A DNA stretch of 64,000 nt, taken from Primorskyibacter sedentarius (GTDB taxonomy: Bacteria > Pseudomonadota > Alphaproteobacteria > Rhodobacterales > Rhodobacteraceae). This document shows positions 35,693 through 43,775 of this stretch, in pieces (position 1 is the stretch's first letter; each line of letters begins with the position of its first letter). Both the position numbers and the translations under genes were made by a program. The notes under the pieces are model-generated. The model made no database searches. It was not told the DNA's origin and worked only from the letters and a program-made list of their open reading frames with translations. Location: assembly GCF_004342065.1 (NCBI RefSeq), contig NZ_SLZU01000011.1:99217-163216 (forward strand), in the 5' to 3' direction.

Positions 35693-36509
35693 GGTGTTGT
35701 CACATTAGCTCAACCAGTCTTCAGGTTGGTGTGCCGATTTCCACGTAGAGCGACGTTGGCCGCGATTCTCCATGCCTCGAATGCTTTCACTCGGTGGTAA
35801 CGGATCACAAGTGCTGCGCGGCGGCGGGCTGGGACGGAGAAGAAATCGCGGGTTTCGGAGTGCATGGAGACGAAGCGTTGCAACCCCCCTGGTGATCGGA
35901 AACGCTGCATCGTCCGTTCTCTTTCCCTCAACGGCAAATGGCTGTTCTCGGCGCGGTTGTTGAACCCTTTGTGGGACCAGTGATCAAGGCCGGGGGCGAC
36001 ATCTCGCTTCGCTGCACCGTAGGAGCGAAGCTTGTTCGTGATGATCCGTCTGGGCACGAAGCCCCAGCGTTTCATCAGCCTGACCAAGAGCCGCTTTGCC
36101 GCGCGCTTGTCCCGCCGGGGCTGGAGGATTTCATCAAAAACAACACCGTCCTGCTCGACGGCACGCCAGAGCCAGAATGACCGGCCCGCGATCTTAACCA
36201 CGACTTCATCCAGATGCCAAACATCGCCGGGGCGGGCCTGTCGGCGGCGTAAATTGTGCGCAATCAGCGATCCGAACTTGCGGGTCCAACGGCGGACCGT
36301 TTCGTAGGAAACGTCGATGCCACGTTCCAGCATCATCTCCTCGACCTCGCGCAGGCTCAGATTGAAACGGACGTACAGCCAGACCGCGTGAGCGATGATT
36401 TCTGGCGGGAAGCGGTGGCGTTTGTAGTTGATGGAGGGTTGGATCATGCATTTCAATTACGCTGATGTCGGCACACCGACAACCGACGCCGAGTTTACGT
36501 GACAACACC
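35693..36509 (-). mobile_element. IS6-family insertion sequence, copy 1
   Basis: 817-bp element bounded by inverted GGTGTTGTCAC (35693-35703 and, inverted, 36499-36509), with one transposase gene on the minus strand. The size and single DDE transposase are typical of IS6. The 8-bp flanks do not match, so no target duplication survives. A second copy in opposite orientation lies at 58047-58860. Confidence 0.88.
35710..36447 (-). CDS. IS6-family transposase, catalytic Asp replaced
   Basis: DDE transposase of 245 aa (start ATG 36447, MIQPSINYKRHRF). HTH region SLREVEEMMLERGIDVSYETVRRW; first Asp in WHLDEVVVKIAGRSFWLW; third residue Glu in NNRAENSHLPLRERE. The second catalytic Asp position reads RRIITNKLRSYGAA, with Asn (codon AAC) where copy 2 and relatives have Asp. 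That change should abolish catalysis. The rest of the frame is intact. Confidence 0.88.
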   Translation of the reverse strand: MIQPSINYKRHRFPPEIIAHAVWLYVRFNLSLREVEEMMLERGIDVSYETVRRWTRKFGSLIAHNLRRRQARPGDVWHLDEVVVKIAGRSFWLWRAVEQDGVVFDEILQPRRDKRAAKRLLVRLMKRWGFVPRRIITNKLRSYGAAKRDVAPGLDHWSHKGFNNRAENSHLPLRERERTMQRFRSPGGLQRFVSMHSETRDFFSVPARRRAALVIRYHRVKAFEAWRIAANVALRGNRHTNLKTG

Positions 36510-36520
36510 CCCGGACCTGC

Positions 36521-37213
36521 TCAGGCGGTTTTGGCTACCTGGAATTCCGTTCCGTTCTTCATTAGCGCATAGACCGTTCGGGCCATGCGGTTGGCCAAGG
36601 CGATTGCAGCCTGTTTGGGTTTCTTACATTGGATAATCTGCCACAGCCAGTCGTGGCCCGGTTCTCTGCGGCGCCGGGAACTGATCTGGGCCATGGCACC
36701 GAGATATAGCAGGCGTCGTAGATACCGGTTCCCCGTCTTCGAGATACGCCCCGGCCGCTCCTTGCCTCCCGTCGGGTGGGGCTTTGGCGTCAGGCCGATC
36801 CAGGCGGAGAGGTCCCGGCCAGATTGGAAATCCGTGACGTCCGGCAGCGAGGCAACCAGAGCGCTGGCGGTAATCGGGCCGATGCCCGGGATCGTTTGCA
36901 GGCGCCGAGAGGCCTCGTCGGACGCGGCGACGTTGGCCACGTCAGCAGTCAGATCTCCAATCGGCTTCTTCGTGTCCATCAACTGATCGGCCAGCAGGTT
37001 CAATGCCTTGCGAGCGGCATCTGGAAGCGTTTCCTTGTCGCGGACCTCAATCAGGCGGCCGGTGTTCTGGATCCCCTTCGGGACGACGATTCCGAACTCC
37101 CCGAGATGTGCCCGGATCACATTCACGATCAGATCGATGATGTCCTCGGTCAACCTTTCTTTCTCCGGCGGCCGCAAGACAGCTTGCGCTGCGTGAACAG
37201 TGGCGTCAAACAC
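36521..37213 (-). pseudogene. IS110-family transposase fragment (C-terminal two-thirds)
   Basis: A 230-codon frame from a GTG directly after the ugpC-type stop. It carries the Transposase_20 region (SRRLQTIPGIGPITASALVASLPD; FQSGRDLSAWIGLTPKPHPTGG; ISKTGNRYLRRLLYLGA). The N-terminal DEDD catalytic domain of about 120-150 residues is missing, so it cannot be active. The missing part coincides with the junction to the sugar-transport operon at 37214, and the IS6 copy begins only 11 bp past its stop. Confidence 0.85.
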
Positions 37214-38281
37214 TCAACGCAGTCTTGCACCTGTTGCAGGATCGAAGAAATAGGCGTGACGCATTTGAAGTGTGAACGATGGAGTGTCGCCTGCACTCAG
37301 TGCTGTGCGGCCATCGGTCTTGCCGATCATTTCTGTATGTCCCAGACGGAAATGAGCAAGGTTCTCTGTCCCTAACTGCTCGATCAGATCGAGATGAGCC
37401 TTGATGGGTACACCTTCCGCCCCTTCGGAACTGGGACGCAGATCGTCCGCCCGGATCCCGAACACCACCTTGTCACCAGACGTCAGCGATGGCGGCACGT
37501 CGCATGCAATCTCCACTTCGGACAGGCGGATTCCAGTAGGCGTCACAATGCAGTCAATCAGGTTCATCGGGGGGCTTCCCATGAAGCCCGCAACAAACAG
37601 CGTATCTGGGTCGTGAAACACCTCATCCGGTGTGCCCTGCTGTTCGATCCGCCCGTCTTTCATGATGACGATCTTGTCGGCAAGCGTCATTGCCTCGACC
37701 TGATCATGTGTCACGTAGATGATCGTGTTGTTCAGACGCTGATGCAGCCGCTTGATTTCAGCCCGCATTTGCCCACGCAGCTTTGCGTCAAGGTTGGAGA
37801 GAGGCTCATCGAAGAGAAAGACCTCCGGGTCGCGCACGATGGCACGCCCCATTGCGACGCGCTGACGCTGACCGCCTGACAGAGCGCCAGGCTTGCGTTC
37901 GAGAAGCGGAGTAAGTTCCAGGATCTGCGCGACATCGTTGACGCGCCGAGCGATTTCCGGCTTTGGCATCTTCGCAAGACGCAGCGAGAAAGACATATTT
38001 TCATAGACAGTCTTGGACGGGTAAAGCGCGTAGTTCTGAAAGACCATCGCGATACCCCTGTCCTTGGGCTTCAGCCCGTTGACGACGCGGTCACCAATCA
38101 CCACCTCTCCGCCCGAGATGGTTTCCAGGCCCGCGACCATGCGCAGGGTTGTGGACTTTCCACATCCCGAAGGTCCGACGAGCACGCAGAATTCACCGGG
38201 TGCAATCGAGATATCGATGCCGTGAAGCGCCTGATGCGCGCCATACATCTTGACCAGGTTCCTGATCTCAATTTTCGACAT
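37214..38281 (-). CDS. Sugar ABC transporter ATP-binding protein (UgpC/MalK-like)
   Basis: ATPase of 355 aa with Walker A GPSGCGKST, Q-loop VFQNYALYPSKTV, signature LSGGQRQRVAMGRAI, Walker B VFLFDEPLSNLDA and H-loop VTHDQVEAMTLA, then the C-terminal regulatory domain (GSPPMNLIDCIV). It is the last gene of a permease-SBP-permease-ATPase group. Its TGA is followed in the same reading frame by the IS110 fragment, so the last few residues (GARLR) may have been altered by the insertion. Confidence 0.93.
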   Translation of the reverse strand: MSKIEIRNLVKMYGAHQALHGIDISIAPGEFCVLVGPSGCGKSTTLRMVAGLETISGGEVVIGDRVVNGLKPKDRGIAMVFQNYALYPSKTVYENMSFSLRLAKMPKPEIARRVNDVAQILELTPLLERKPGALSGGQRQRVAMGRAIVRDPEVFLFDEPLSNLDAKLRGQMRAEIKRLHQRLNNTIIYVTHDQVEAMTLADKIVIMKDGRIEQQGTPDEVFHDPDTLFVAGFMGSPPMNLIDCIVTPTGIRLSEVEIACDVPPSLTSGDKVVFGIRADDLRPSSEGAEGVPIKAHLDLIEQLGTENLAHFRLGHTEMIGKTDGRTALSAGDTPSFTLQMRHAYFFDPATGARLR

Positions 38282-38300
38282 GGCCGAGGCCTCCTCAATG

Positions 38301-39188
38301 TCAGATCTTCCGCGTTTCGTTTCGCAGATAGAGAATTGTGAATGCTGCAGAGATCACGAGGATCGAAACCGCCGCGGTAGCAGCTTTGCTGAATTCGAAA
38401 TCCACAAATGCAAAGCGGAAGGTCATTGTGGACAAGACCTCGGTTGCACGGCCAGGCCCGCCGCCGGTGGTTAGCCATACAAGCGGGAACAATTGGAAGG
38501 TCCAGATAAGATCGAGCAGGGCAACGCCATAGATTACCGGCTTCAGCTGCGGGATGGTCACGTGCCAAAACTTCGCGAAGAACCCGGCCCCATCGATCTC
38601 TGCGGCCTCGTAAAGCTCTTGCGGGATAGATTGCAGGCCGCTGAGGAAACTAACCATGATGAATGGATAGCCCCGCCAGGTCGAGATCACCAAAAGCGAC
38701 CACATCGCAAGGGCCGGATCGCCCAGCCAGTCGAGCGGTTCGTCGATCAGCCCGAGTTGCCCCAGCGCGTAGTTGACCACGCCGAACGGATTCAGCAGTA
38801 GTTGCCAGTTCAACGCCACCACAACTGCCGTGAATATCCACGGCAAGATCAGCAATGAGCGAAACAGCGTCTGCGCGTGGCGATTGATGTCGGAATTGAC
38901 GAGCAAAGCCAGTCCCGTTCCAACGATGATGTGCCCCACGACCGAACCGATGGTGAACAGGATCGTGTTGAGCGACGCGGACCAATACGCCCCGTCAGTC
39001 AGCAGATCGCGGTAGTTTTGCAGCCCGACGAATGTCGGATTTCGTTCGACGATGACGTTGTCGTAAAGCGAGTATTCCACGACCTTGTATAGCGGCACCG
39101 AAAGCAGGGCACCCAAGATAACGAGGCATGGCAAGAGGAACAGATAGGCCGTGCCTTGCGCCCGGAACCCCTGAATGATCCTTGTCAC
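38301..39188 (-). CDS. Sugar ABC transporter permease (MalF/UgpA-like)
   Basis: Inner-membrane permease of 295 aa. The GTG 39188 start (MTRIIQGFRAQGTAYLFLLP) is preceded by GGAAGGAC; upstream extension would overlap the hairpin. It has six helices, EAA loop EAAEIDGAGFFAKFWHVTIPQL and LTGGGPGRAT-type loop (TTGGGPGRATEVLS). The gene sits between the SBP and ATPase genes. Confidence 0.92.
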   Translation of the reverse strand: MTRIIQGFRAQGTAYLFLLPCLVILGALLSVPLYKVVEYSLYDNVIVERNPTFVGLQNYRDLLTDGAYWSASLNTILFTIGSVVGHIIVGTGLALLVNSDINRHAQTLFRSLLILPWIFTAVVVALNWQLLLNPFGVVNYALGQLGLIDEPLDWLGDPALAMWSLLVISTWRGYPFIMVSFLSGLQSIPQELYEAAEIDGAGFFAKFWHVTIPQLKPVIYGVALLDLIWTFQLFPLVWLTTGGGPGRATEVLSTMTFRFAFVDFEFSKAATAAVSILVISAAFTILYLRNETRKI

Positions 39189-39210
39189 AATTTGTCCTTC
39201 CAGAGGGGCG

Positions 39211-39234
39211 GACCGGCTGCAAATGCGGCCGGTC
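39211..39234 (-). promoter_or_regulatory. Intercistronic hairpin after SBP gene
   Basis: Ten-pair stem GACCGGCTGC / GCGGCCGGTC (one T-G pair) with an AAAT loop, in the 53-bp gap between the SBP stop (39242) and the next permease start (39188). It resembles in position the hairpins behind the other SBP genes here. Confidence 0.6.
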
Positions 39235-39241
39235 ACTGTGG

Positions 39242-40489
39242 TTACTTGATCAGGTCCAACCAGCGGGCCTGCACGTTCGCTGCAGTCTCTTCTGGCGTTT
39301 GATCTCCGTTCAGCATGGATTGCATCTCTTCTGTCATCAGCGACCAGCTACCGACGGCATTCGGCGCCTGCCGCAATTCCTCGACCGGTTCATGCTCGGC
39401 CAGGATCCCGATCTGAGCCTGCATGACGTCGCCTGCCCCTTCTCCTACGATTTCAAGGGCTTCAAGGTTTCCGGGCAACGCGTTGGAGGCCGCCGCAACG
39501 CGAGCGTTCACGTCCTTGCTAAGCAGGAAGTTGATGAATTCCCACGCTTCGTCCTTGTTCCTGCTGGCAGAAGAAAGGCCAAGTTCCCAACCATGGACCC
39601 GGTACGCTTCGATACCATTGTTCGGCACTGCGGCGGCAACATAGTCCAGATCCGCGTTGCGCCCCTCGATTGCCTGAGCGTGAACACCGGGTGAGATCAG
39701 AAAACCGGTCCGGCCTGCGATGAACTCTTCCAGATCAACCCCGCCAGTCCGCGAGGAAATACCCGGCGCGATCGCGCCCGCCTTGTTCAGGTCGTTGAGG
39801 AAGTGGAGCGTTTCAACCACCTTGGGATTGTCAAAATTGGGTGTCGTCCCATCCATGATCCGCCCACCATTGGTGTAGAGAAGCGGCAGAAAAGTCAGGA
39901 TCGGACCGTTGGCAGGCGGTTGAGAGCTGAACGGCAGGCCGATACCGGACGTGCCCTCGCCAAGGGCGGCGATCGCAATGGCCTGCTCTCGAAGCTCGTC
40001 CCAGGTTGACGGCGGCGCGTCGAAACCTGCCTGTTCAACCAGCTGCATGTTCACATGCATCACGAAGGGAAAGGCATTCAGCGGAACCATCCAAGTGTGG
40101 CCTTCGATCTTGCCGATCGGGGCCTGAACCAGATCTTCGGTCGCGAAACTATTCGTGTCGCGCGCCAAATAGTCATCAAGCGGTTCCAGCAGCCCGATCT
40201 TCATGAACTCCGCTGTCCACGGCATGTTGAGCCCCAACACGTCCGAACCCACGCCGATTGCGCTGTCGGTCACGATGCTCTCACGGACCTTGCCAAAGGG
40301 CTGGGTTACCAGTTTGACCTTGATGTCAGGATGTGTGGCCTCGAATTCTTCGGCCAACGCCTCGTAGAACCCTGTCGTATTTTCGGCAGCGAACCATTGC
40401 AGCCATTCAATCTCGGTCTGCGCCGAGGCCGTTCCGGCCAATAGCGTGGCGGCCGCGACCGCCGCCTTGAGAGTGCATGTAAGTTTCAC
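39242..40489 (-). CDS. Extracellular solute-binding protein, family 1 (sugar ABC)
   Basis: Periplasmic sugar-binding protein of 415 aa. The start is GTG 40489 behind AGGAGG; the longer frame to 40657 is antisense-overlap noise. The signal peptide runs to TASA-Q (about 23 residues). Family 1 features: EFEATHPDIKVKLVTQPF, LGLNMPWTAEFMKIGLLEPLDDY and the AWEFINFLLSKD block near the C-terminus. The gene order permease-SBP-permease-ATPase is unusual, as one permease gene precedes the SBP. Confidence 0.92.
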   Translation of the reverse strand: MKLTCTLKAAVAAATLLAGTASAQTEIEWLQWFAAENTTGFYEALAEEFEATHPDIKVKLVTQPFGKVRESIVTDSAIGVGSDVLGLNMPWTAEFMKIGLLEPLDDYLARDTNSFATEDLVQAPIGKIEGHTWMVPLNAFPFVMHVNMQLVEQAGFDAPPSTWDELREQAIAIAALGEGTSGIGLPFSSQPPANGPILTFLPLLYTNGGRIMDGTTPNFDNPKVVETLHFLNDLNKAGAIAPGISSRTGGVDLEEFIAGRTGFLISPGVHAQAIEGRNADLDYVAAAVPNNGIEAYRVHGWELGLSSASRNKDEAWEFINFLLSKDVNARVAAASNALPGNLEALEIVGEGAGDVMQAQIGILAEHEPVEELRQAPNAVGSWSLMTEEMQSMLNGDQTPEETAANVQARWLDLIK

Positions 40490-40542
40490 GTTATCCTCCT
40501 CTGACATTGAACCGTGCCTAACCGCACGGCGTTTTCGGGCAT

Positions 40543-41412
40543 TCACCCTTTGATCCCCCCGGCCGAGAGGCCCGACACCACAAAGCGTTGCACCAGCATG
40601 AAGAGCACCAGAACCGGCAGAGAGCCGATTACGGAAAAGGCCATCATCTCGTCCCATTTCAGGCCGAATTCGCCCACCATCATTGAAATCCCGACAGGCA
40701 CCGTCCGCATCTCGACCGAACGTGTCAGTGCCAACGCGAAGAGAAACTCGTTCCAGGACAGAAGGAACGTGTAGACAGCGGTCGAGATGAGCCCAGGTGC
40801 TGCGACTGGCAGCAAAACGCGGAACAGGACACCAAGCGGGCTGCAGCCGTCGATTGTTGCGGCCTCGTCGAAATCCCGCGGTATCGTGTCGAGATAACCA
40901 TTCATCATGATCACGGCGTAAGGCAGTGCGAAGGTCAGATATGTTAGAACAAGACCCCAGATCGTATCGTAAAGCCTCAGCCAGACGATCACTCCGAAGA
41001 AGGGGATCAGCAGGGTGATCGAAGGCACCATTTGCGTCGTGATGACGAAGAGCTTCGCCGCCTTGTCACCAAAAAACCGATAGCGAGAGAACCCGAAGGC
41101 CGCGAGCGTACCGATCGCCAGCGACAGGATCGTCACCACGATACCCAACAAGTAGCTGTTGAGCAGAAACCGGCGGAACTGCGGGTTTTCAAAAATACGG
41201 GTATAGCCATCCAGGTAGAGCGAATTGGGAAGCAGTCGGGGCGGCAGCGAGAAGGTTTCTACCGTGGGTTTCAGCGAGACCGAGACCATCCAGATGATCG
41301 GGAACGCCATGATCAGCGTCACCACCGTAAGCGCGACATAAACCATCACGCGGCGAAACAGGCGCTGGCGTTCCTCGTTCACTGTAGTGTGGGTATTCTG
41401 TGCGTTTGTCAT
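40543..41412 (-). CDS. Sugar ABC transporter permease (MalG-like)
   Basis: Inner-membrane permease of 289 aa, start ATG 41412 (MTNAQNTHTTVNEERQRLF). MalG features: AFPIIWMVSVSLKPTVETF after helix 1, EAATIDGCSPLGVLFRVLLPVAAPG as EAA loop, and LSWNEFLFALALTRS. It is the first gene of the second transporter, about 108 bp after the dehydratase gene. Confidence 0.93.
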   Translation of the reverse strand: MTNAQNTHTTVNEERQRLFRRVMVYVALTVVTLIMAFPIIWMVSVSLKPTVETFSLPPRLLPNSLYLDGYTRIFENPQFRRFLLNSYLLGIVVTILSLAIGTLAAFGFSRYRFFGDKAAKLFVITTQMVPSITLLIPFFGVIVWLRLYDTIWGLVLTYLTFALPYAVIMMNGYLDTIPRDFDEAATIDGCSPLGVLFRVLLPVAAPGLISTAVYTFLLSWNEFLFALALTRSVEMRTVPVGISMMVGEFGLKWDEMMAFSVIGSLPVLVLFMLVQRFVVSGLSAGGIKG

Positions 41413-41520
41413 GTTCAGACCACCCTGCGCTTTCGGTCGGTAGTGCCCGCTCCAAGGACGCCAGATTGTCCGGGGAGGCACCAAGAAATCTTTGATCGAA
41501 CTTGGAAACGTTTCATGGCA

Positions 41521-42684
41521 TCACCAGTTCGTCACTGACCCGTCGGCGCGACGCAGCAGCGGAGCACCCTTGACGACACGTGCTGGCGAGGCGCGCAGCG
41601 CAGCCTCGTTCACGTCGACGCCCAGACCGGGCGTGTCTGGCACAACATAAGATGACCCTTCCAACCGCATGCCGTTGGGAAAGAACTCCGGCGCGTCAAA
41701 GCCGCAGGCCTCCACCGGCGTGTCCCTGCATTCCAGCCAGGCGAAGTTGCCAATGGCAGCTCCCAGATGCACCGATGCGGCGGTACATAGCGGGCCCAGT
41801 GGATTGTGGGGCATCAGGTCCAGATAACGTGCCTCGGCCCAACCGGCGATCTTCATCGCTTCGGTCAGTCCGCCGACGACGCATACATCTACTCGCAGGA
41901 ATTGGGTCAGACCGCCCTCTATATAGGGCAATGCATCCCATTTGGAGCTGAATTCCTCGCCAATTGCAAAGGGCACTTCCGTCATTCGCCGCAGCTCCCG
42001 GTAGGCATCCGGAGTTTGCGCGCGGATCGGCTCTTCAAGAAAATCCAGGGTGCCCGTCGGCATCCGCTGACAGAACGATGCCGCCTCGGCCACGGAAAGC
42101 CTGTGGTGATAATCGACACCCAGAACCGGGCCGGGCCCCAACTCCTCTCGTGCGCGCACCATCCAGCGGGCGGTTTCCGCAATGGAGCTTCGCGGATCGA
42201 AGATCTCATCGGTATAATGTTGAGCGGGACTGAGCCGAATGCAGTTCCATCCGAGCGACACCAGCAGTTTTGCCTCTTCGATCATGACTTCGTCAGGTTC
42301 ACGCGCGGTGGAGGCGAAGGCAGGGACGTGAGTGCGCTGGCGGCCACCCAGCAGCTCGTAGACCGGCACATCAACCCGCTTTCCCTTAATGTCATGAAGC
42401 GCAAGATCAATCGCCGAGAGCGCAGCCGTGATCACGCGGCCTCCCTCGAAATACTGGCTGCGATACAGCCGCTGCCATATCCGCCCGATCGCGTCCGGCG
42501 ACTCGCCTACGAGCAACGGCGCGAAATGTTCCAACATTCCCACAACCGCTTTCTCGCGGCCGGTCAGACCCGCCTCGCCCCAGCCTACTGTGCCATCTTC
42601 ACAGGTGATCTTGACGAAGCACATGTTTCGCTGCCCGATATGAGCCGCGATCGGACATACCTCTGAAATTCGGGTCCGTTTCAT
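41521..42684 (-). CDS. Enolase-superfamily sugar-acid dehydratase (mandelate racemase/DgoD-like)
   Basis: Cytoplasmic Mg-dependent dehydratase of 387 aa. Metal and catalytic residues are visible: D191-x-H193 in LGVDYHHRLS, E217/E218 in FLEEPI, E243/E244 in IGEEF and H293 in MPHNPLGPL. The D-x-H plus late H pairing is that of the galactonate/mannonate-dehydratase branch rather than fuconate dehydratase with its KxK motif. It is coupled by ATGA (42681-42684) to an ATPase gene and belongs to the GH151/transporter operon. It probably makes a 2-keto-3-deoxy sugar acid. Confidence 0.87.
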   Translation of the reverse strand: MKRTRISEVCPIAAHIGQRNMCFVKITCEDGTVGWGEAGLTGREKAVVGMLEHFAPLLVGESPDAIGRIWQRLYRSQYFEGGRVITAALSAIDLALHDIKGKRVDVPVYELLGGRQRTHVPAFASTAREPDEVMIEEAKLLVSLGWNCIRLSPAQHYTDEIFDPRSSIAETARWMVRAREELGPGPVLGVDYHHRLSVAEAASFCQRMPTGTLDFLEEPIRAQTPDAYRELRRMTEVPFAIGEEFSSKWDALPYIEGGLTQFLRVDVCVVGGLTEAMKIAGWAEARYLDLMPHNPLGPLCTAASVHLGAAIGNFAWLECRDTPVEACGFDAPEFFPNGMRLEGSSYVVPDTPGLGVDVNEAALRASPARVVKGAPLLRRADGSVTNW

Positions 42685-43775
42685 GCGGCGAGCTTGTGGC
42701 GCAACCGCTGCCCGTTTGCATTGAAGTACCGCGCCCGGACCGGATCAAAGCCAACGGTCACCTTGTCCCCGGCACGTGGAATGGCGTCCGCGCGGGTTTC
42801 GGCAATGACCGATTTTCCGCTCGCGGTGCTGCCATATACATAGCGGGTCCCGCCCAGATTCTCGACGACATCGACGTTGATATCGAAACGCACCGGCAAG
42901 TCCTCGCCAACCTGAAGGTGCTCGGGCCGGATACCAAGGTCGAGCGTCATGTCAGCCCCCCAGCCTGCCCCGTCCGGAACAACGTTGAGCGCGTAAAGCT
43001 CTGCACTGCTCAATCGCAGACCGGCATCGGTGCCAGTGGTCGTGACGGGCAGGAAATTCATCTGCGGGCTACCAATGAAGCCGGCGACAAAGGCGTTCGC
43101 CGGATCAAGATACAGCTCCATCGGTGTGCCCGCCTGTTCGATGGCACCATCGCGAAGAACCACGATCTTGTCAGCCAGGGTCAGCGCCTCGGTCTGGTCG
43201 TGGGTGACATAGATCATCGTCGCGCCAATCTGGCGGTGCAACTTTGCCAGCTCGACCCGCATGGTCACGCGCAGCTCTGCATCAAGGTTGGAAAGCGGTT
43301 CGTCGAACAGAAACAGCCTTGGTTCGCGAACAATGGCCCGCCCGATGGCAACGCGTTGGCGCTGACCACCCGACAGTTGCGAAGGGCGCCGCTTGAGCAA
43401 TGCACCGATCTGAAGCGTCTCTGCCGCAGCCGCCACCCGCCGCTTGATGTCGTCACGCGGAAGGCCCAGCATCTTGAGGCCGAACGCAATGTTCTTTTCC
43501 ACGCTCATGTGCGGATAGAGCGCATAGTTCTGAAAAACCATGGATACGCCACGCTCTACCGGTGTGGCGTCGTTCATGCGTTCCCCGTCGATGCGCAATT
43601 CGCCAGCCGTGATCTCCTCCAACCCCGCGATCATACGCAGCAAGGTTGACTTGCCACATCCCGACGGTCCGACAAACACGGTGAATGACCCCTCTTCGAC
43701 GGACAGATCCAACCCTTCGACAACTTCGAGTTCGCCGTATTTCTTCTTGATGCCATCTAGTTCAAGCGTCGCCAT
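42681..43775 (-). CDS. Sugar ABC transporter ATP-binding protein (UgpC/MalK-like)
   Basis: ATPase of 364 aa, start ATG 43775 (MATLELDGIKKKYGE), overlapping the glycosidase gene by 14 bp. Walker A GPSGCGKST, signature LSGGQRQRVAIGRAI, Walker B LFLFDEPLSNLDA, then the TOBE-type C-terminal domain (RPEHLQVGEDLPV). It serves the SBP-permease-permease set at 45840-48890; the glycosidase gene is inserted between permeases and ATPase. Confidence 0.93.
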   Translation of the reverse strand: MATLELDGIKKKYGELEVVEGLDLSVEEGSFTVFVGPSGCGKSTLLRMIAGLEEITAGELRIDGERMNDATPVERGVSMVFQNYALYPHMSVEKNIAFGLKMLGLPRDDIKRRVAAAAETLQIGALLKRRPSQLSGGQRQRVAIGRAIVREPRLFLFDEPLSNLDAELRVTMRVELAKLHRQIGATMIYVTHDQTEALTLADKIVVLRDGAIEQAGTPMELYLDPANAFVAGFIGSPQMNFLPVTTTGTDAGLRLSSAELYALNVVPDGAGWGADMTLDLGIRPEHLQVGEDLPVRFDINVDVVENLGGTRYVYGSTASGKSVIAETRADAIPRAGDKVTVGFDPVRARYFNANGQRLRHKLAA

